Source of the DNA: Ascidia mentula
Lineage: Eukaryota; Chordata; Ascidiacea; Phlebobranchia; Ascidiidae
Length of the DNA stretch: 64,000 bases
Reading direction: 5' to 3'
NCBI GenBank assembly: GCA_947561715.1
Contig: OX387201.1
Coordinates: 11,236,001 to 11,300,000, forward strand
The translations under genes and the position numbers were made by a program. This document shows positions 21,641 through 35,591 of the stretch, piece by piece. The notes below the pieces were generated by a model, which saw only the letters and a program-made list of their open reading frames with translations, ran no database searches and was not told the origin of the DNA. Every line of letters begins with the position of its first letter. The first letter of the stretch is position 1.

Positions 21641-24600
21641 TTAAAGTTGAACTTGAGCAGCATTTAGGTATCCTGTAAGAAATTCTCGTGCTTTGGGATC
21701 TATGTAGCCAAGCATTCCAGGAACCTATAAAAATTTTTTGCCTAAAGAGCAGTTGAAATACTTTACCACGGGTTTAACTACTCACTCTGCCGGGAAAATG
21801 TTTTGCAAGTGTTCCAAGACTTTCTGCTAAATACGCTTTGGGGTTTCCCACTGAAACTGGGTCGTGATCCTGTCTACCAGCAAATGCCAGTTGTGAGTAA
21901 GCAGTTTGATAACCTGAACAGATCATTTTCAACAAAACATACTTGTAATTTTGAATTTAGGAAGGTTCTCTCTAATTATATGCAACATTTCTCGCTGTCA
22001 CAAATTTTTATATGTGAGAAATCGTTAGGTGGTCTTACCAGGGGTCTCTTCTACTTCAATAAAATGTTCATCATCAGGTACAGAGTCGTCTTCTGGAAGT
22101 TCAAATAGGCCTATAACTGCTTCCAAAAGCCGTGGCCTGAATAATAAGAAAACATCTATTTAAAAAAATTACTAGAGATGCTGCCAGGCATGGTTTATTG
22201 CTACAATATGACTCTTCTGGCAATTATAGTATTATATCAACGTTTTCTTGCTATGCAACAGCCTTCATCTGGATCTCTTGTCATCGTTGTATTGTAGCAA
22301 TAAATCTCTATTTATTTACTGCCACTTGCACGAGTACAAAATATCATTACAATTCACTTGTTTTATGTTACCAGAAATGTGAGTAATTCTCATCAAATAA
22401 TGCTGTACAAGATGCAAGGAGTTTTGTGTATCCCACTGAACATATTTTTCTCTCTGTTGCTCCTGTAACTTTCTGTAGATCACTAATGATCAGTTTCTCC
22501 AAAACCATTCCAAACATTCTGGAATTTGAAAACAAAATTCATTTGTACAAAACTCTGCTGTACAAATTCATTCAATTAAAAGAAATACATGCTATATAAT
22601 AATCACAAAGCTGCTTTACTTTTCTTGTATGGAGTCAATTAAAGATTGGAATTTGTCAGCACTATACTTGGTTATATACAATGCAAAAAACACAAGAAGT
22701 CCCCGAATGAATTTAATGGTTTTGCTTCTCATCAACCGTTGAAAGAGCAATGAATAAATCTGTTTCATTGAGGATTCCAGCTCATCTCTGCAAAGATGGC
22801 ACACAAAAAACAAAAAGTCGCTGTAAATTTGTTAAAATTAATTAGTTAGTTAGTTACTTACTGCCCCATATGTTCAACCAAACTGTTAAGTAAATAGAAT
22901 CCATAATGATCATTGGCTTTAGAGGCAATAAGTTTCTGAAACACCCCAAGCAAATTGTTTAATTTTCCTGATTTGACAATGGTGTTTCCTGCCTACAGTA
23001 AACAACATAAATATGTATTTTTAATTTTTTTTTGTAAGTGTAACAATGGTTTCAGTTTTTCTTTGAAAAGCTAATTTTTTGCTTTTGTTGAAAACATCCC
23101 ACCTTTTCAATAAAAGCCTGTACAAGCCGTACCAAGGCAGGGATGTTTCCTGGTCTCTCCCACAATACAGGATTCAGTAAATGTGGAAACAGGGACATGT
23201 ATGTTTCAGGAGCAGGGGGGTCTTGCATTTCCAGTAAAAGTGACATGACTATAAGGTAAGTAAAAATTACATTTGGATGATAAGAATGCATACATGTCAC
23301 TGAATATAATGATTGAAAATTGGTACAAACCAAACTACACTATGCTATTACCTTGAAAAACATATGGAATAAATTCTGTGACATCTTGCATTAAAATATT
23401 AGTAAATATTCCAAACAATGCTTCTTCAAATGAAACAACAGCAGATCTATCTTGCTTGCAAGTAATTCTGATGCACAGAGACAAAGCCTCAAACAAGTAG
23501 TGGTTAAAATGAGGTTTGCTAGGATTCTAAAAAACAAGTGTTTTACAAATGTAGTTGACATATCACTTCCCTTTATTTCTTCAGGCTAAGCAAGCTGTTT
23601 TTGTCAGATGATAGATTAATATTGTACCAAAAAAGTCACTACACATATATATATGGTACTATTTGCCATATTTGCACCAGGCTTATATTTAAAAAAAAGT
23701 ATTACTCCACCTTGCTCACTGCAACAAGCTTTTGTGTAAGACCATTTACTATCAAACCCATATAAGGCATAATCAACTCTTGACCTAAAGATAGAACACG
23801 CATTAGTGTCTTCATCACATATTCATTTTCTTCCGAGCCAACAATCATCAGACAGGAAAATATTTTCGCGAGTACATTTTCGAGAAATGGCTGCAGGTCT
23901 TCTTTGGTGATCCTACAAAAATTGGGAAGCACCATTGCCAAGAACGTAATTAATAAATTCAGGTAACTTAAGCCAATATTTCCATGTTATTAAGAAAGAC
24001 TCCAAACAGAAATAAAATTTCCAAATAGGCAGTTGGTACTTACAATGGTTTGTTATTTTGGGATTTAATCATGAGAATTCTTTCTATTGCATGGGCAGCA
24101 TAGGTATGCACTACATGACTATTAGAGGCAAGAAGTTCTGTCAAAGGTGGGATAACAAGCAGTAGATTTTCACGCTCAAGCTGGGTTCGAAAAGTGACTA
24201 CATATCTGATTGAGTCAGCTTTAAGGACCGATCTTTCATCAACTAAAACAACACATGATTTATTAAAAAAAATACACAGAAAGCATTACAAACTAAACTT
24301 ACTGTTGGCATGGTTTAACTCTGGCAAAATATGGGAAACATAGAAGTCCTTGAGGTTAACTAACTCATTGGATTGTGTGGTCCCAAGTTTAGCAGTAGAC
24401 CCTTTTTGTGCAAGGGATGTGACTAAATATATTGCTGCATCCTTACTTTTCCAATGATCCACCGGAGATGTGTTGTATTGCTGGCAGTAATATAGATATA
24501 AATTTTACTGCCTCTGTAAATTTTAATTTATTTTTTACCTGAAGCATTATTCCAACATACTGTGAAAATATTTGAGTAACAGGGCCCTGAAAGTGCTTTG

Positions 24601-27600
24601 TGAGACCTCTAACTAAATCACATGCAGCTCTTCTTCTTGTATCAACATCTTTATATAAAAAGTGCTTTAATTTAATAGGGTCTTTTGAGCATAAAAAGAA
24701 TTGCTACACAACAGCACCAATAAGAAAACCAAATATTTTAGTTACCATGAAAATGTAAATATTTACCTGAACCTTCCAAATCACGCCTTATGTACTCATC
24801 AGCATTGTCTTCAAACTGTTCTTCATCACATGCTCGAAACTCCATATTTGGCACAACCACCTCAAAACAAAAATACAAAACTAAGCAGTTGTGTTCATAA
24901 AGGCAACCATGAATAAATGTGTTTTTTTGGGTAAACATGAAAAGGTTTTCAAGTTATCACAGTGGGTTTTGACTGGCAATAGTTTTATTTTATCGACGTT
25001 TTGGCCACCAAGCAGCAGCCTTTATCGGGATGTAAAAATGCGCTTATGGATAAAAATGGACAACGTTAAGGCGCACAAATTCTAGCAGTTTTTCCTATTT
25101 GTGCACCATAACATTGTCCATGTTGTATTATTCGTATTTTACATACCGATGAAGACTGCTGCATGGTGCCAGAAGAGCCGTATTGCAACAATAAGTTATT
25201 ACCTTTTCACAGACTGATTCCAATAGTCCTTCCTGCTCAAATAAGGTCTTATACTGCGGCCTCTCACACACCGAACGTAAAAATCCAATTGCATTAGAAA
25301 CAAGCTGCATGTATAATTAGAAGCATTAGGGGTTAATCCCTATCATGCCATGAATGCAAAGAACTGTTCAAAAAGCTAGTCAATTATTACTGTCAAGTTT
25401 GTTACAAATCTTGCTCTCAGTGGACATAAAAAATGCAATGTAGCAAGTACAGTTATAGCAAGGTTACCAGATCGTATTTAACTTCATTGCCAGTATTGAT
25501 GAGCAAATTCCAAACTGCTGTGACAAACTGTGGTAAATATGGTGCAAACTCTTCATCATATTTTTGAGCATACAAAGAAACATTGTCACATATCTGAGAC
25601 TTTAGCAACTCCACATACCCAGTTTCTTGACTGTCCTAAAAACACGATTCACTGAGTTATTGGAATACTTTTTATAATATAGTGTTGCACAATGACACAA
25701 TTTCCAATTCTGATATGAATTTAGGAAGAGTGGTATTGAACAAAATTAAGGTACAAATGATTCAATAGAGCAATCTTTTTTTTCAAGAAATGTTTCGATA
25801 AAGTTGTGGGTACAATTTTTTTTCAACCATCTAATTATTCCATAATCCATATTCAGTTGGATATTTATTCAAAACAACAACCATAAGTTAGTTACATGCT
25901 GCTCCATACATGAGTGTGTAACCCTTCACATGGACTAAAAATGTAACAAATTGCTATTGGTAAGTGAATTTTAATTTTTTTTTTGCAAAATAATTGATGT
26001 CCAAAAAGACAAATTTTGACTGTGTTTAAATTTAAGTTATTCACTCTATTCTGAACCGATTAAAATGCTCGTGACACATTTATTGTAAAGTTTGAAAAGA
26101 GAAAGCTGTAAAAGCCTTTTTTGGAAGGCTATTGCTATTGTTTCATCACTGAAAGCCATTGCTCCTTTGTAAGCTGGTCTTGCAAGTTGGCGATTTTACA
26201 ACGTATACTGTAACATCATAAATTATTGTTAATTGACAAAACTTTCGTGGCACATCTCAGCCCATTTTGTGGCACACCATTTCAACTACAGTTTATTCCT
26301 GTTGACTTTATTTTTTAACTTGGCCCAAGTTTGTGTTTGATACCCCTGGTTTAAGCAATCTCTGTACTTAGCTACTTACTGTTACGACTTAATTTTGATT
26401 ATAACGTTGCTGGTCGTATTGCAACTGAAATATATAAAAACAGAGCAAAAAAATTTATAAAAATTAGCATTTTAAAAATTAATAAAAATTCATCAAAACG
26501 ATACTGTAGACTTTTGTTGGTGCAAGGAATTGTTTTTCCATCCTAGTACATTGAACTGAATGTATTTTCGCACAGCCGAGGCAAATGATCATGATAATAA
26601 TGATGATTTTATTTACCTTCTAGATGCTCGTATTGTACGGTAGTTGCATAATCTTCTATATATAGAGGCTTAGAGTGGAAAGAGTTAAAACATGACAATT
26701 TTTTTTTTCGTTTTGTATTACACAACCATTGTGCATCCTTCTCGCAATAAAGCATCAACTACCCAACAGTAATCTTTCTTCTCATTTCTAATTTCAATTT
26801 ACACCATAAAAGATTGGGCAATTTCAAGAAAAAAACATTACTCCTGTAGTCCACTATTAAAAAATACAAATACATATACATGAATGTAGAATCTTTTATG
26901 TAAAGAAACAATAAAAACTTGCCCAAATTACAGAAAATGTCCAAATGAACATTGGCCCTACCTCAGTATGAAGTAAAGAATTGTCTGTGGTAAGAAGCAT
27001 ATGAAATTGTTCCATCCAAGTTTTCATGTTGTCTTCAAAAAACTCTGGAAGATCCTAGATAAAAAGAATAAGTTAAAATGAAATTGATGACGCGGTCATC
27101 AAATGTTAAATAAAAAATATTCTTTGACAATCAACTGTGGTAAGTTACAGGTGGGCCATCTTTCAAAAAATATTAATGGCTAGAATCCATCTAATAAATA
27201 AATTTACATGGTGTATGGAATTGGTTGCATATACCACTGCGGTGGCATAACTGCTCAGTTCTAAGTTTAGATTTGAGTTCATTGAGAATGTAACATACAC
27301 ACTGCAAATAGTAGTAGCTTACATATGTGAACTTCCAGTATTTAATTACAAAAGCATGTTGATTGTAAACTGTTAAAAATAGGACAATAAGCACACTTAT
27401 GTGAATAAATTCTGATATCAGGAAGTTAAACCTAACCATGAAAAACCAAATGACCAAGTAAGTTAGATATATACCTGATAGTTCAGGCTGTAGAAAACCT
27501 TTGAAACCACTACCAATGAACTGAACAGGATCTAAATAAAAATATACTTTTATTCTTTTATTGTACTGAAATTGTTTTTAAATTTGAGTTCCAATGACAA

Positions 27601-29707
27601 ATTAGAAGTTTATGATAATTGGGACTATGTTTGATAGTCTTTGCATCTTACTAAACTACTGTAAATGTTCAGTACTTAAGTCTCATTAGTATGGACTGAC
27701 TGAATTCCTTGTTTTACATAAAAAAGCAGTGCAGTCACTTTGTGGATAGCTTGCATCATACTTTCACAAGGTGCAGTCCAAAAATAAAACAAATTTTCCA
27801 AACGTTTCTTGTTTGTTTAGATTTTGTGAAGTAATTCCTTTCGGGATTTAAAGGTTTACATAGTGCAATGGTCCAAATATGTTTTTTGTTAATTTTAGAT
27901 AGGAGTGTTTACAGTTTAAAATTCATAAACATCTTACATTGAGCGATGATAAAAGGATAATAAACAATTAACCTTTAACACAGATTTTTCATTGGAGTAT
28001 TGCGACGCCAACTTGATCGTATTTTCAAAAAGTTTTGTTAATGGCCCAGCAAAGCCATCAAGAACATACTTGATTTCTTGCCACAATTTATCTGACCTGA
28101 ACTCATGACGGTACCTGCATGTAAAAACATATAAATAAATCTATGCACAGAAAAATTACTGACTTTATCTGATATTTACGCTTGTTAACATAATAAGTCA
28201 TCAACTGATATTTTTGCAAAAAATGCCAATGTTTTAACAAAATTACACGCCATAAATATTTTTTATAAACCAGAGCGTGTAAATAAACAATAACATTAAG
28301 AGTGAAAATTAGGAAAATCTAAGCTGCGAGTTGCTTCATGATATTAATCTACACACAAATTTGCCGCAGTACGGTGACTTTGTGATGAGGGGCATAATTT
28401 GTCAAATATTAATTCCAGTGTGGTTTTATTGTGATATTGGACATCATGTCATGATTAAGTAACACAGGCTTGGTTTCCATCACTTACACATACCTATCTT
28501 TTTCATGCTTGCTGCTTTGTAATCTTTGCTAAACCTATTGCCAATGGCAAAATTTACTATTTCTTTCAAAATTAATGTGGAAAATAATAGTACAATGTTA
28601 AAGTTATTAGATAAACCAGTACCTAAATAGATTTCTTAGTGTACAATTAAGTAACTGTTTATGTACAGATAGTCTAACACAAAGATTCAAACCTTTTAAA
28701 CAAAGAATGTGCAGTCTGTAAAACACCGTTAATGATGTGAAAATCTGCACTTTCAAATTTTCCAACCATTTCTGATATTAAACTTGGCCACTTATCAGGA
28801 AAGTCTTCTCTCCCTAGAAATATGAAAAAATGAATTCCATGAATTTGATCTAGCACCAAAACCATCAAACACTTTTGCATTATCTCAGTTCCATGTGGTT
28901 GTTAAAGGCTCCAAGATATTTTGTTATTGGGGTTTTGGTAAAATTGCACAAAATAAACTTTGTTCATACAATCTTGTTAGATCTACTTCTACAGTGTCTC
29001 AAAGCAATTAAAGTACTGTTTCTTTTGTATATTATAAATTTATAAATACCACCATTTTGTTCATATTTTTTTTGACTAAGATCAAACACAAAACACAGAG
29101 CTTGAAACCAAACAATTTAAAAAAAAAACTGAATCCAAAATTTAAGTTTCTTTTCTAACAGAAGCCCAACAAGACTTGATTTCAGTTATGTTACATTGAA
29201 TACTAAACAACCTATGATGCTGATAGCTTCACTTAATTGTTTTTGATACTGTTCTTGGCTATGAAGCATCAAGTTAATAACATTTGCTTTGATGGACAAT
29301 CTATCCTCTTCACAAATTTTGTTTGTTTCATCTTCAACCTAAAAAAATCCCTGTCAGAACCTAAATATCAAGTCCTGTTGTGATATATATGATCATCATA
29401 CAATGTGCCAATTCCGTTTTACAAAATTTTTAAATGAGATTGCTGAAGCCAGAGCAGTAGGTGTTACTCCTTTTTCTTTGCTTCCATCTTCAACAAGTTT
29501 TAAAAGCATCAAAGCATATCCTTGTGTTTGCTCCACTTTCTCAAGAAACTTTTCAGCTAATAAGAACATTGTTTAGTACAAATGATAGCAAACACACATT
29601 TTAACAGTTAACACAAAGCCCAACTAACCTTGCCTTCTAATATCTGAATCTGCAGAGAGTGTTTGTTGCAAATAATTTGCTAATGCTTGAAAGTCTTGTT
29701 CATTCAT
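21641..29707 (-). CDS. CSE1L: Exportin-2 / CAS (importin-alpha re-exporter)
   Basis: Twenty-two coding exons join in phase to 967 residues, near the 971 I recall for human. In transcript order: 29707-29629, 29556-29402, 29338-29212, 28813-28693, 28114-27973, 27531-27475, 27054-26962, 25635-25468, 25304-25203, 24860-24767, 24648-24539, 24480-24303, 24242-24044, 23912-23711, 23526-23352, 23248-23103, 22992-22862, 22787-22620, 22518-22372, 22136-22039, 21913-21786, 21724-21641. Landmarks: SFKNFVKRNWHI, GREDFPDKWPSL, LLKSQICDNVSLYAQKYDEE, VVPNMEFRACDEEQFEDN, DVDTRRRAACDLVRGLTKHF, KDAAIYLVTSLAQKG, VHTYAAHAIERIL, FPHLLNPVLWERPGNIPALV, IGLFELPEDDSVPDDEHFIE. The protein is a HEAT-repeat karyopherin that returns importin-alpha to the cytoplasm with Ran-GTP. 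The start ATG gives MNEQDFQALANYLQQTLSAD, matching the family N-terminus. Larger introns (25636-26961, 28115-28692) hold repeat debris. Confidence 0.97.
22196..22300. repeat. Palindromic intronic repeat, family copy 1
   Basis: ATTGCTACAATA at the left and TATTGTAGCAAT at the right are inverted. The core (TGGCAATTATAGT ... CAACGTTTT ... CAGCCTTCATC) is shared with 24980-25030. It lies in a CSE1L intron. Confidence 0.45.
24980..25121. repeat. Palindromic intronic repeat, family copy 2
   Basis: The core GGCAATAGTTTTATTTTATC, then GACGTTTTGG and CAGCAGCCTTTATCGGG, resembles 22225-22270. It is followed by a hairpin with 25-bp arms, 25056-25080 against 25097-25121 (ATGGACAACGTTAAGGCGCA and its near inverse). 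It lies in a CSE1L intron. Confidence 0.5.
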
Positions 29708-31280
29708 TGTTGCAAAAGTGGGTGGTTCAACCACAAAACCATTGATAAACAAAATACAAAAATCCTATTACACAAAATCAAAATAAAGGTTGTGAAAGAC
29801 AAAGTACAGGTTTGCAAGAAAGCAATCATAGTTACAAAGCAAAATGCAACCAATAATTACCACAAAAATGTGTGGGTTAACTATTGGACCCTTTTTGCTG
29901 AGAGGACAAACTAGACAAAAGTTTGAATTGGCCTTCATTGAAAACTTTAATAGGGATTGACAATTCGGAATAAAACATCTGGAGGATTCTAATCCAAATT
30001 CCAATTTAAATTAAATAATGCAATTCAGTTTCATAATTATCTCACAAGCTTTATCCCATTACTAGTTCAACTATTTTCTTTTCAATTACATTGATTCAAT
30101 GGCATGCAATGTTTGAAAAATTATTGCACTTATGCAGACCTTTGAAAAATAGGTATTTACTTTACAATGCCACAAGGAAAAACAGAATATAATTTGGAAT
30201 TCTGGATTCGATTTAAGTAATCTAGAATAGTGTGGTATTCTATATACCCCCCTCCCCCTTGTATGCAAATTCAATTACCGCAATCAGAAAGCCTAGGAAG
30301 TAGAGAAGGATGTACATATACAGTCATTTAAAATAGAATAGCATTAAAAAAGGTTAAATTTGGTATGTATCTTTCAACTTCTCTTTACACAAACTCCCAA
30401 ACAAATGGTTCATCTTACCTGAATAGCATGGCATAAAATCAATTGGCTGCAACTAAAAAAAATATGTTTTTAATTTACTACCATTCTGACCTTATGTTCT
30501 TAAAAAATAAATCTTCTTGAAAATTTATGAAGGCACCTTTCAATAATATTCAATAATTGACAAAAAATTTTTTTAGAAAATTATATCACCCCCATTTTCT
30601 GTTGTTGATTTTTCAGTTAGTAAACAACAAAACGGCATGTCATCGCTGAGTCTGTTCAGCGTAGTGGAACAACGTTAATAATAATGGCAAAATTTCATTT
30701 TTAAAGTAGCGTTATTTATTTAACGTCTATCTACACCTCCTTTCCACATCTCATTAACCAATAGGTTGAAAACCTGTTTCAAAATCACCAGAAACATCAG
30801 TAAAAAGTTCTTAACACATTGTTTACCAAAGTAAACGCAACCTTGCAAACCTTGGTAGTTTGTTAGAGGTTTTTCATGGGTGTCTTGATAAATTTGTTTT
30901 CTAAGATGATTGTTGTAAGAAATATTTTCAGTAACATGAAGATTTTCATATTCTTTAATGCAGTGGTTCCCAACCTTTTTCCTTCGAAATCAGCAACCAG
31001 TTCTCGCACACATTTTAGGGGACAATATAAAGTAAACCTTGGTTAAACCAAATCTTCACCTAATTTATGTGAAATTTAGGTGCATTTGATGTGACAAACA
31101 GTTGCGTTACTTCCCTCAATAACTTTTGAAAATCAAAATTAGTGGCTTGAAACAAACTGTCAAGGAAAATGCAGATCTGCGCCTTATCCACAAAAATCAA
31201 GCAGAGGTCTACTATATGTGTAGACATTATGGCAAAACCGAAGTTTTTACTGTAACAACATTTTTACTGTTCCTATAGAG

Positions 31281-31608
31281 CAGTGATTTTCAACAGGTGT
31301 TCCGCGGAACACCAGTGCTCCGTGAAAGATCATCAGGTGTTCCGCAAGAAATTTATTAGACTGATGTTCCGTGAAACACGTGTCGAAAATCACTTTTTTA
31401 TGAAAATAATCATCCACTATCACCAGTTTGAATGTTCTATTGTTGTGAAACAATAAGATTCGTTTTGTAATAGGCCTAATAAGAATGTAATTGCGCGAGC
31501 CTGTTGCTGGTTAAGTACAATGCCGCAGTACTTCCAACAATTTGGTGTTCCGCACGGTTATTTTGATAAAAATAATTTTCCGTGGCTCAAAAAGGTTGAA
31601 AAATACTG
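31281..31608. mobile_element. hAT-type MITE with 8-bp target duplication
   Basis: The element starts CAGTGATTTTCAACAGGTGT and ends with the inverse of CAGTATTTTTCAACC. It is flanked by identical 8-bp direct repeats CTATAGAG at 31273-31280 and 31609-31616, the hallmark of hAT insertion. It is 328 bp long, with internal GTGTTCCGCGGAACACC palindromes and no transposase. Confidence 0.9.
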
Positions 31609-32531
31609 CTATAGAGTATAGAGGTAATATAGTTTCATTTAAACAAGTCTAAGAGTCCTTACGAACAAGTCTCGCGCACCCCTGGCAGGAAATCCATCAC
31701 CATTGCAACAAAACTTTCTTTCAATTAAATCTTTTAATTGAAAGTGCTCATAATATGTAGACCACCTGGAAATAACAAAATGCTAAAAAACATGATAGAT
31801 ACAAAATGATAGGATGAAGCTGCAACAAACTATCTATAAGGTGAGAATAAAATTGTCATCTTTTATGAATATTACACAAGAACGCCAAGCATTGGGACTA
31901 TAGTTTTGCATTGTGGAGGTTGGAGGTCATGAAGGATAAGTACTTGATAGAAAAAAGAAGTCACACTTTTCGAGGAAATAAGCGCAAAAAAATTTGCATG
32001 ACACGAAAAGCGTCTGCGCAATTGAAAATCCCCTGTGCAAACATTTACAAAACTAAAAGGGGTGTTGGCCGATATGTTATTTATTATTATTAAACCAGCA
32101 AAGCTAAACAATACCTATATAAACCAAAGGCATCTGTTTTACAAAATTTTGACCTTTTTATTAAACTGAGAGTACTCGAATTATCCATGTAGCAACAAAT
32201 CTTAATCGAACACAGGAGATAAGGAGATATACGGGCCAAATACACTCAAACCCATTCATAAACACCCGGGGCCGAGATGAGTTTGCGAAAGATTCAAATC
32301 CAGACCATGCAGCGTTGTGTAACACAGAAGTAGTAAGCCCACAAATATGTGAAGCATATATATTTAAACATGCTTTTGTTTCAAAGAAAACCTGTAATTC
32401 TACAATAAAAATTCGAATGAAACTTTTCACGTAAAACACAATGACTATTTTGGCATGCCTCTCCAAATGACCTGTTTTACATTTGGCGGGAAAAGTATAA
32501 TATGTTCCTTGGTAACAAAACGGCTTTCCAG

Positions 32532-32572
32532 ATTGTCTCCGTCACGCATGACTTCCAGGAGATCAAATGCGA
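32532..32572. repeat. 41-bp dispersed repeat, copy 2
   Basis: It matches 10764-10804 with one mismatch; the surrounding sequences are unrelated. Confidence 0.7.
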
Positions 32573-35134
32573 TGCCTGGAAAATACTACTGCATCGGGTC
32601 ACAAAGTTTTCGCCAAATTTATTACACATATAACTCTGTGTAAAATAGAAATCTGTGCTAAATTTAATGTTTAGGTTTGAGCAGGATAACCACATGTTAT
32701 TTTTGGTTATATATTTGAATAAAATACTACACTAAATTATAAGCTGGGTGCCCTCTTAGGGCGAATTTGGACTCCATTTGCCACATTACTTTGCAGCATC
32801 ATTCTCTTCGAATTATGATTTCGCCAGGTCAAGCGGGCCCTGCCGTTGTTAATGGAAAAAGGGCGTTTTTGCATTTTATATTACTCTTTTATCCAAAATA
32901 TTGTCTAAACGGTGGTAAATGCCCCCAAACACTTTTCCAACAACCAAATTTGAACAAACTGTGTAGGCTAAATGGACAAGGGTATATCGACCCTCGACAC
33001 GAGACAAACTCTGCGATGTATCAGCGGGCCGTACTATAAATTATATATTTCCAATATTTTCCTCTTTAGGCCCCATATCAGTAACAAATCCCCAAAATCA
33101 AGTTTTGAAGGCCATCAACATTAATACCCATACTGAGTGATTTGCTTGTTTTTCCACAACAATTCCTGTGGTCGGTGACCCATGAAGATCTACTGGTACT
33201 ATTTGAAGAGAAAAAAATTGATTGCAGCTGCATCGGACAAGACACAGCAAGGATCTGAGGAGCCTCCAGGAGGATCTCATGTCCTGTAGGATAGCAAAAA
33301 CAGTCCCAGGGGGCAACCAAAGAAACTTTCCTTGAACACTTTTTTTGCCATAGCGTAGAAAGGGTTGGGGCCAACATTAAATTGCAAATTGGATGAGGTT
33401 TTTGTGATTCATTTTTTCGCAAAACCAACTTAAATTTTTTGCAGCCTATTCAGCTAAAATAATGTCGGACCAGGGGGAGAAATGCCCCCTGGGGGGCGCT
33501 TTAAGCAACTATCCTGCAACTAATTTTGACCTGAATGCGTAGATAAGAGGCGGGCCTAACATAATATCATAAATTAAGGTATACTACTGTGATTCAATTT
33601 TGAGCTATGAAAAATTGAACATTTTAGTGCTTTTTCAACTAACTTTTTCACAGCACCCAGAACCAAATGACTAGCTGAATGAGAAGGGCAAAAAATGCGC
33701 TAAAACTGCACCAAACACGCCGAAAATCGCTCTGGCAACAGCACGTGACTACCTGCTCATTCAACCCGAAAATTGACCTCACTGCATCACCGGTTGCCTT
33801 GTGACATCACTGAGTTTCTCTATCACCGAGGAGTACAAGACGGACATTTCCCGCGGGCGAAACTTTTTTAATAGAAATACTGATATGCGGTCTTTACTGT
33901 TCACAATGTTGAAACCTTAAGGGCAACTAATTATCTCGAGGCTGGGTCCGGATGACTTTGCTGGCTAGGTACAGGCAAAGGCACAACACATATCGAATAC
34001 TGGGGAAGCTATATTCGTAGCAAAAAAGTATTAAAAAGTTTAAAACTAAAGGTTTGTTTATGGAAGTATTCCCACTGCCCCTATAACTTATTACAAGGGC
34101 TTAAACAACATGTATTTTGTCAATGTTGGACCTTTCACCAAAGCCATAAATACAACAATGGTTGTCGTGCTGGACTTTGGTTGTAACGTTTGTGATCATA
34201 GACGTTTCGTATGTTTGTCCTCTCTCTCTCTCTTTAGGACTCAGGCCTCGTCACAGTCCACTTGGTGGCCGAGTGTAGCATCATGCTTCGCTAGTGCCGT
34301 CCTTTGCCTGTTTTTCGCTGTAACGTCGCGGTGGTGTTATTTTGGTCGAGTCTGTAACGCTCTTCCGGTTTCACGCATATATGCTCTACCGCAGTCTTTG
34401 CACGGAAAAAATATACAACTCCCTTGGGTTGGGCAACATTACTCTGCCCAGAGTTCTATGAGGCTTTGTGTAGACCGCAATACCATAGCCCGACATCAAA
34501 CGCCTTAGCGTGTCTGTTAAGACAGGAACATATGGCACAACGATTGTGCCGGTAGTTGGCGCTGATTCTTGCGGCTTTTTTGCGAGGTTCCTTCTGTAGG
34601 CCGTATCTCTGTAGTTCTATGGAAAAGAGTTTCTTGGCGAACTCCTGCGCAACAGAGTTAATGAACATGTAGCTGAAAAACTACCAAAATATTGAGGTGG
34701 ATTTTGAGGAAAAATGAATCACAGAAAGTATGCTCAATTTGTGATTTTCTGTTAGTCCCGTCCCTTGTCTAGGAATTCTGGTCAAAATTATATTCGAGAT
34801 AACTACTTTAAAGGCTCCCCCAGGGGCATTTTGTCCCCCCGTTGGACACTATTTTGACTAAAAAAAGCCAAAAAAAGTGTAGCCCTATAGGGTTGGTTTG
34901 TGAAAACATGAATCACAGAAAGTATCCTCCATTTGCAACAACATTAAGTCCACTAACCCTCCTCTGCACAATGCATTCAGAATTAGATGTCTCCTGACTG
35001 TTTATGACTCCCCCCAGGGCTGTTTGTACCCCCCCCTAGGACTGGCAGTTTGGAGGTAAGCCTTTGCAAAATACAGGGTGGGCATTTCCCGCCGGCGAAA
35101 CTTATTTTAATAGAAATACAAATATGGATTCTTC

Positions 35135-35591
35135 TCACATCCATGACTGATACAAATTCTTTCGCAGCGCTTTCTTGATGAAATTTATTATCTCTTTTGC
35201 TCGGTCTTGCTGTATCGGATATGCTGACCTAAACGATAGGTACAGATTGGTGTGCGTCGGGTACCGATGCAAGCACGGTCGCTGATCATATACCGTTCTT
35301 ATCACGAACAACCTCTGTATCCAAAAAGGGTCATTTACCACCACTTTCCTTTTCCAAAGTGAACACGATGGAATCTTTCACATGGTTGATGGGGACAAGG
35401 AACGACTGGTGCTGTGCTGCATCAGCGATAGAAAAGGTGTCGTCGACATAGCGCTTCCAGTAACGTGGAGAATGCGCAAAAGTGGCAAGTGCCTTATCCT
35501 TAAACCTTGGACTTAGTGGTAGTTCCTTCTCTCCGAGACAAGAGTGAGCCATAATTGCACAAACTTTCGAGTCATTCCTAAGGCATGACAC
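35135..35591 (-). pseudogene. Penelope-like reverse transcriptase fragment
   Basis: Two overlapping minus-strand frames, broken by a frameshift near 35335-35345, cover part of a reverse transcriptase. The upstream frame contains PRYWKRYVDDTFSI, with the YVDD catalytic motif, and VFTLEKESGG. The downstream frame contains CLHRYPTHTNLYLSFRSAYP, which resembles the RKPTHT...L.F.S.HP segment of Penelope-like elements. No endonuclease and no start are visible, so this is a decayed partial copy. Confidence 0.75.

Noticed and set aside
33078..33428. 116-codon minus-strand ORF
   Set aside because: It lies in the repeat-rich interval near the Penelope-like remnant, without reverse transcriptase or other motifs.
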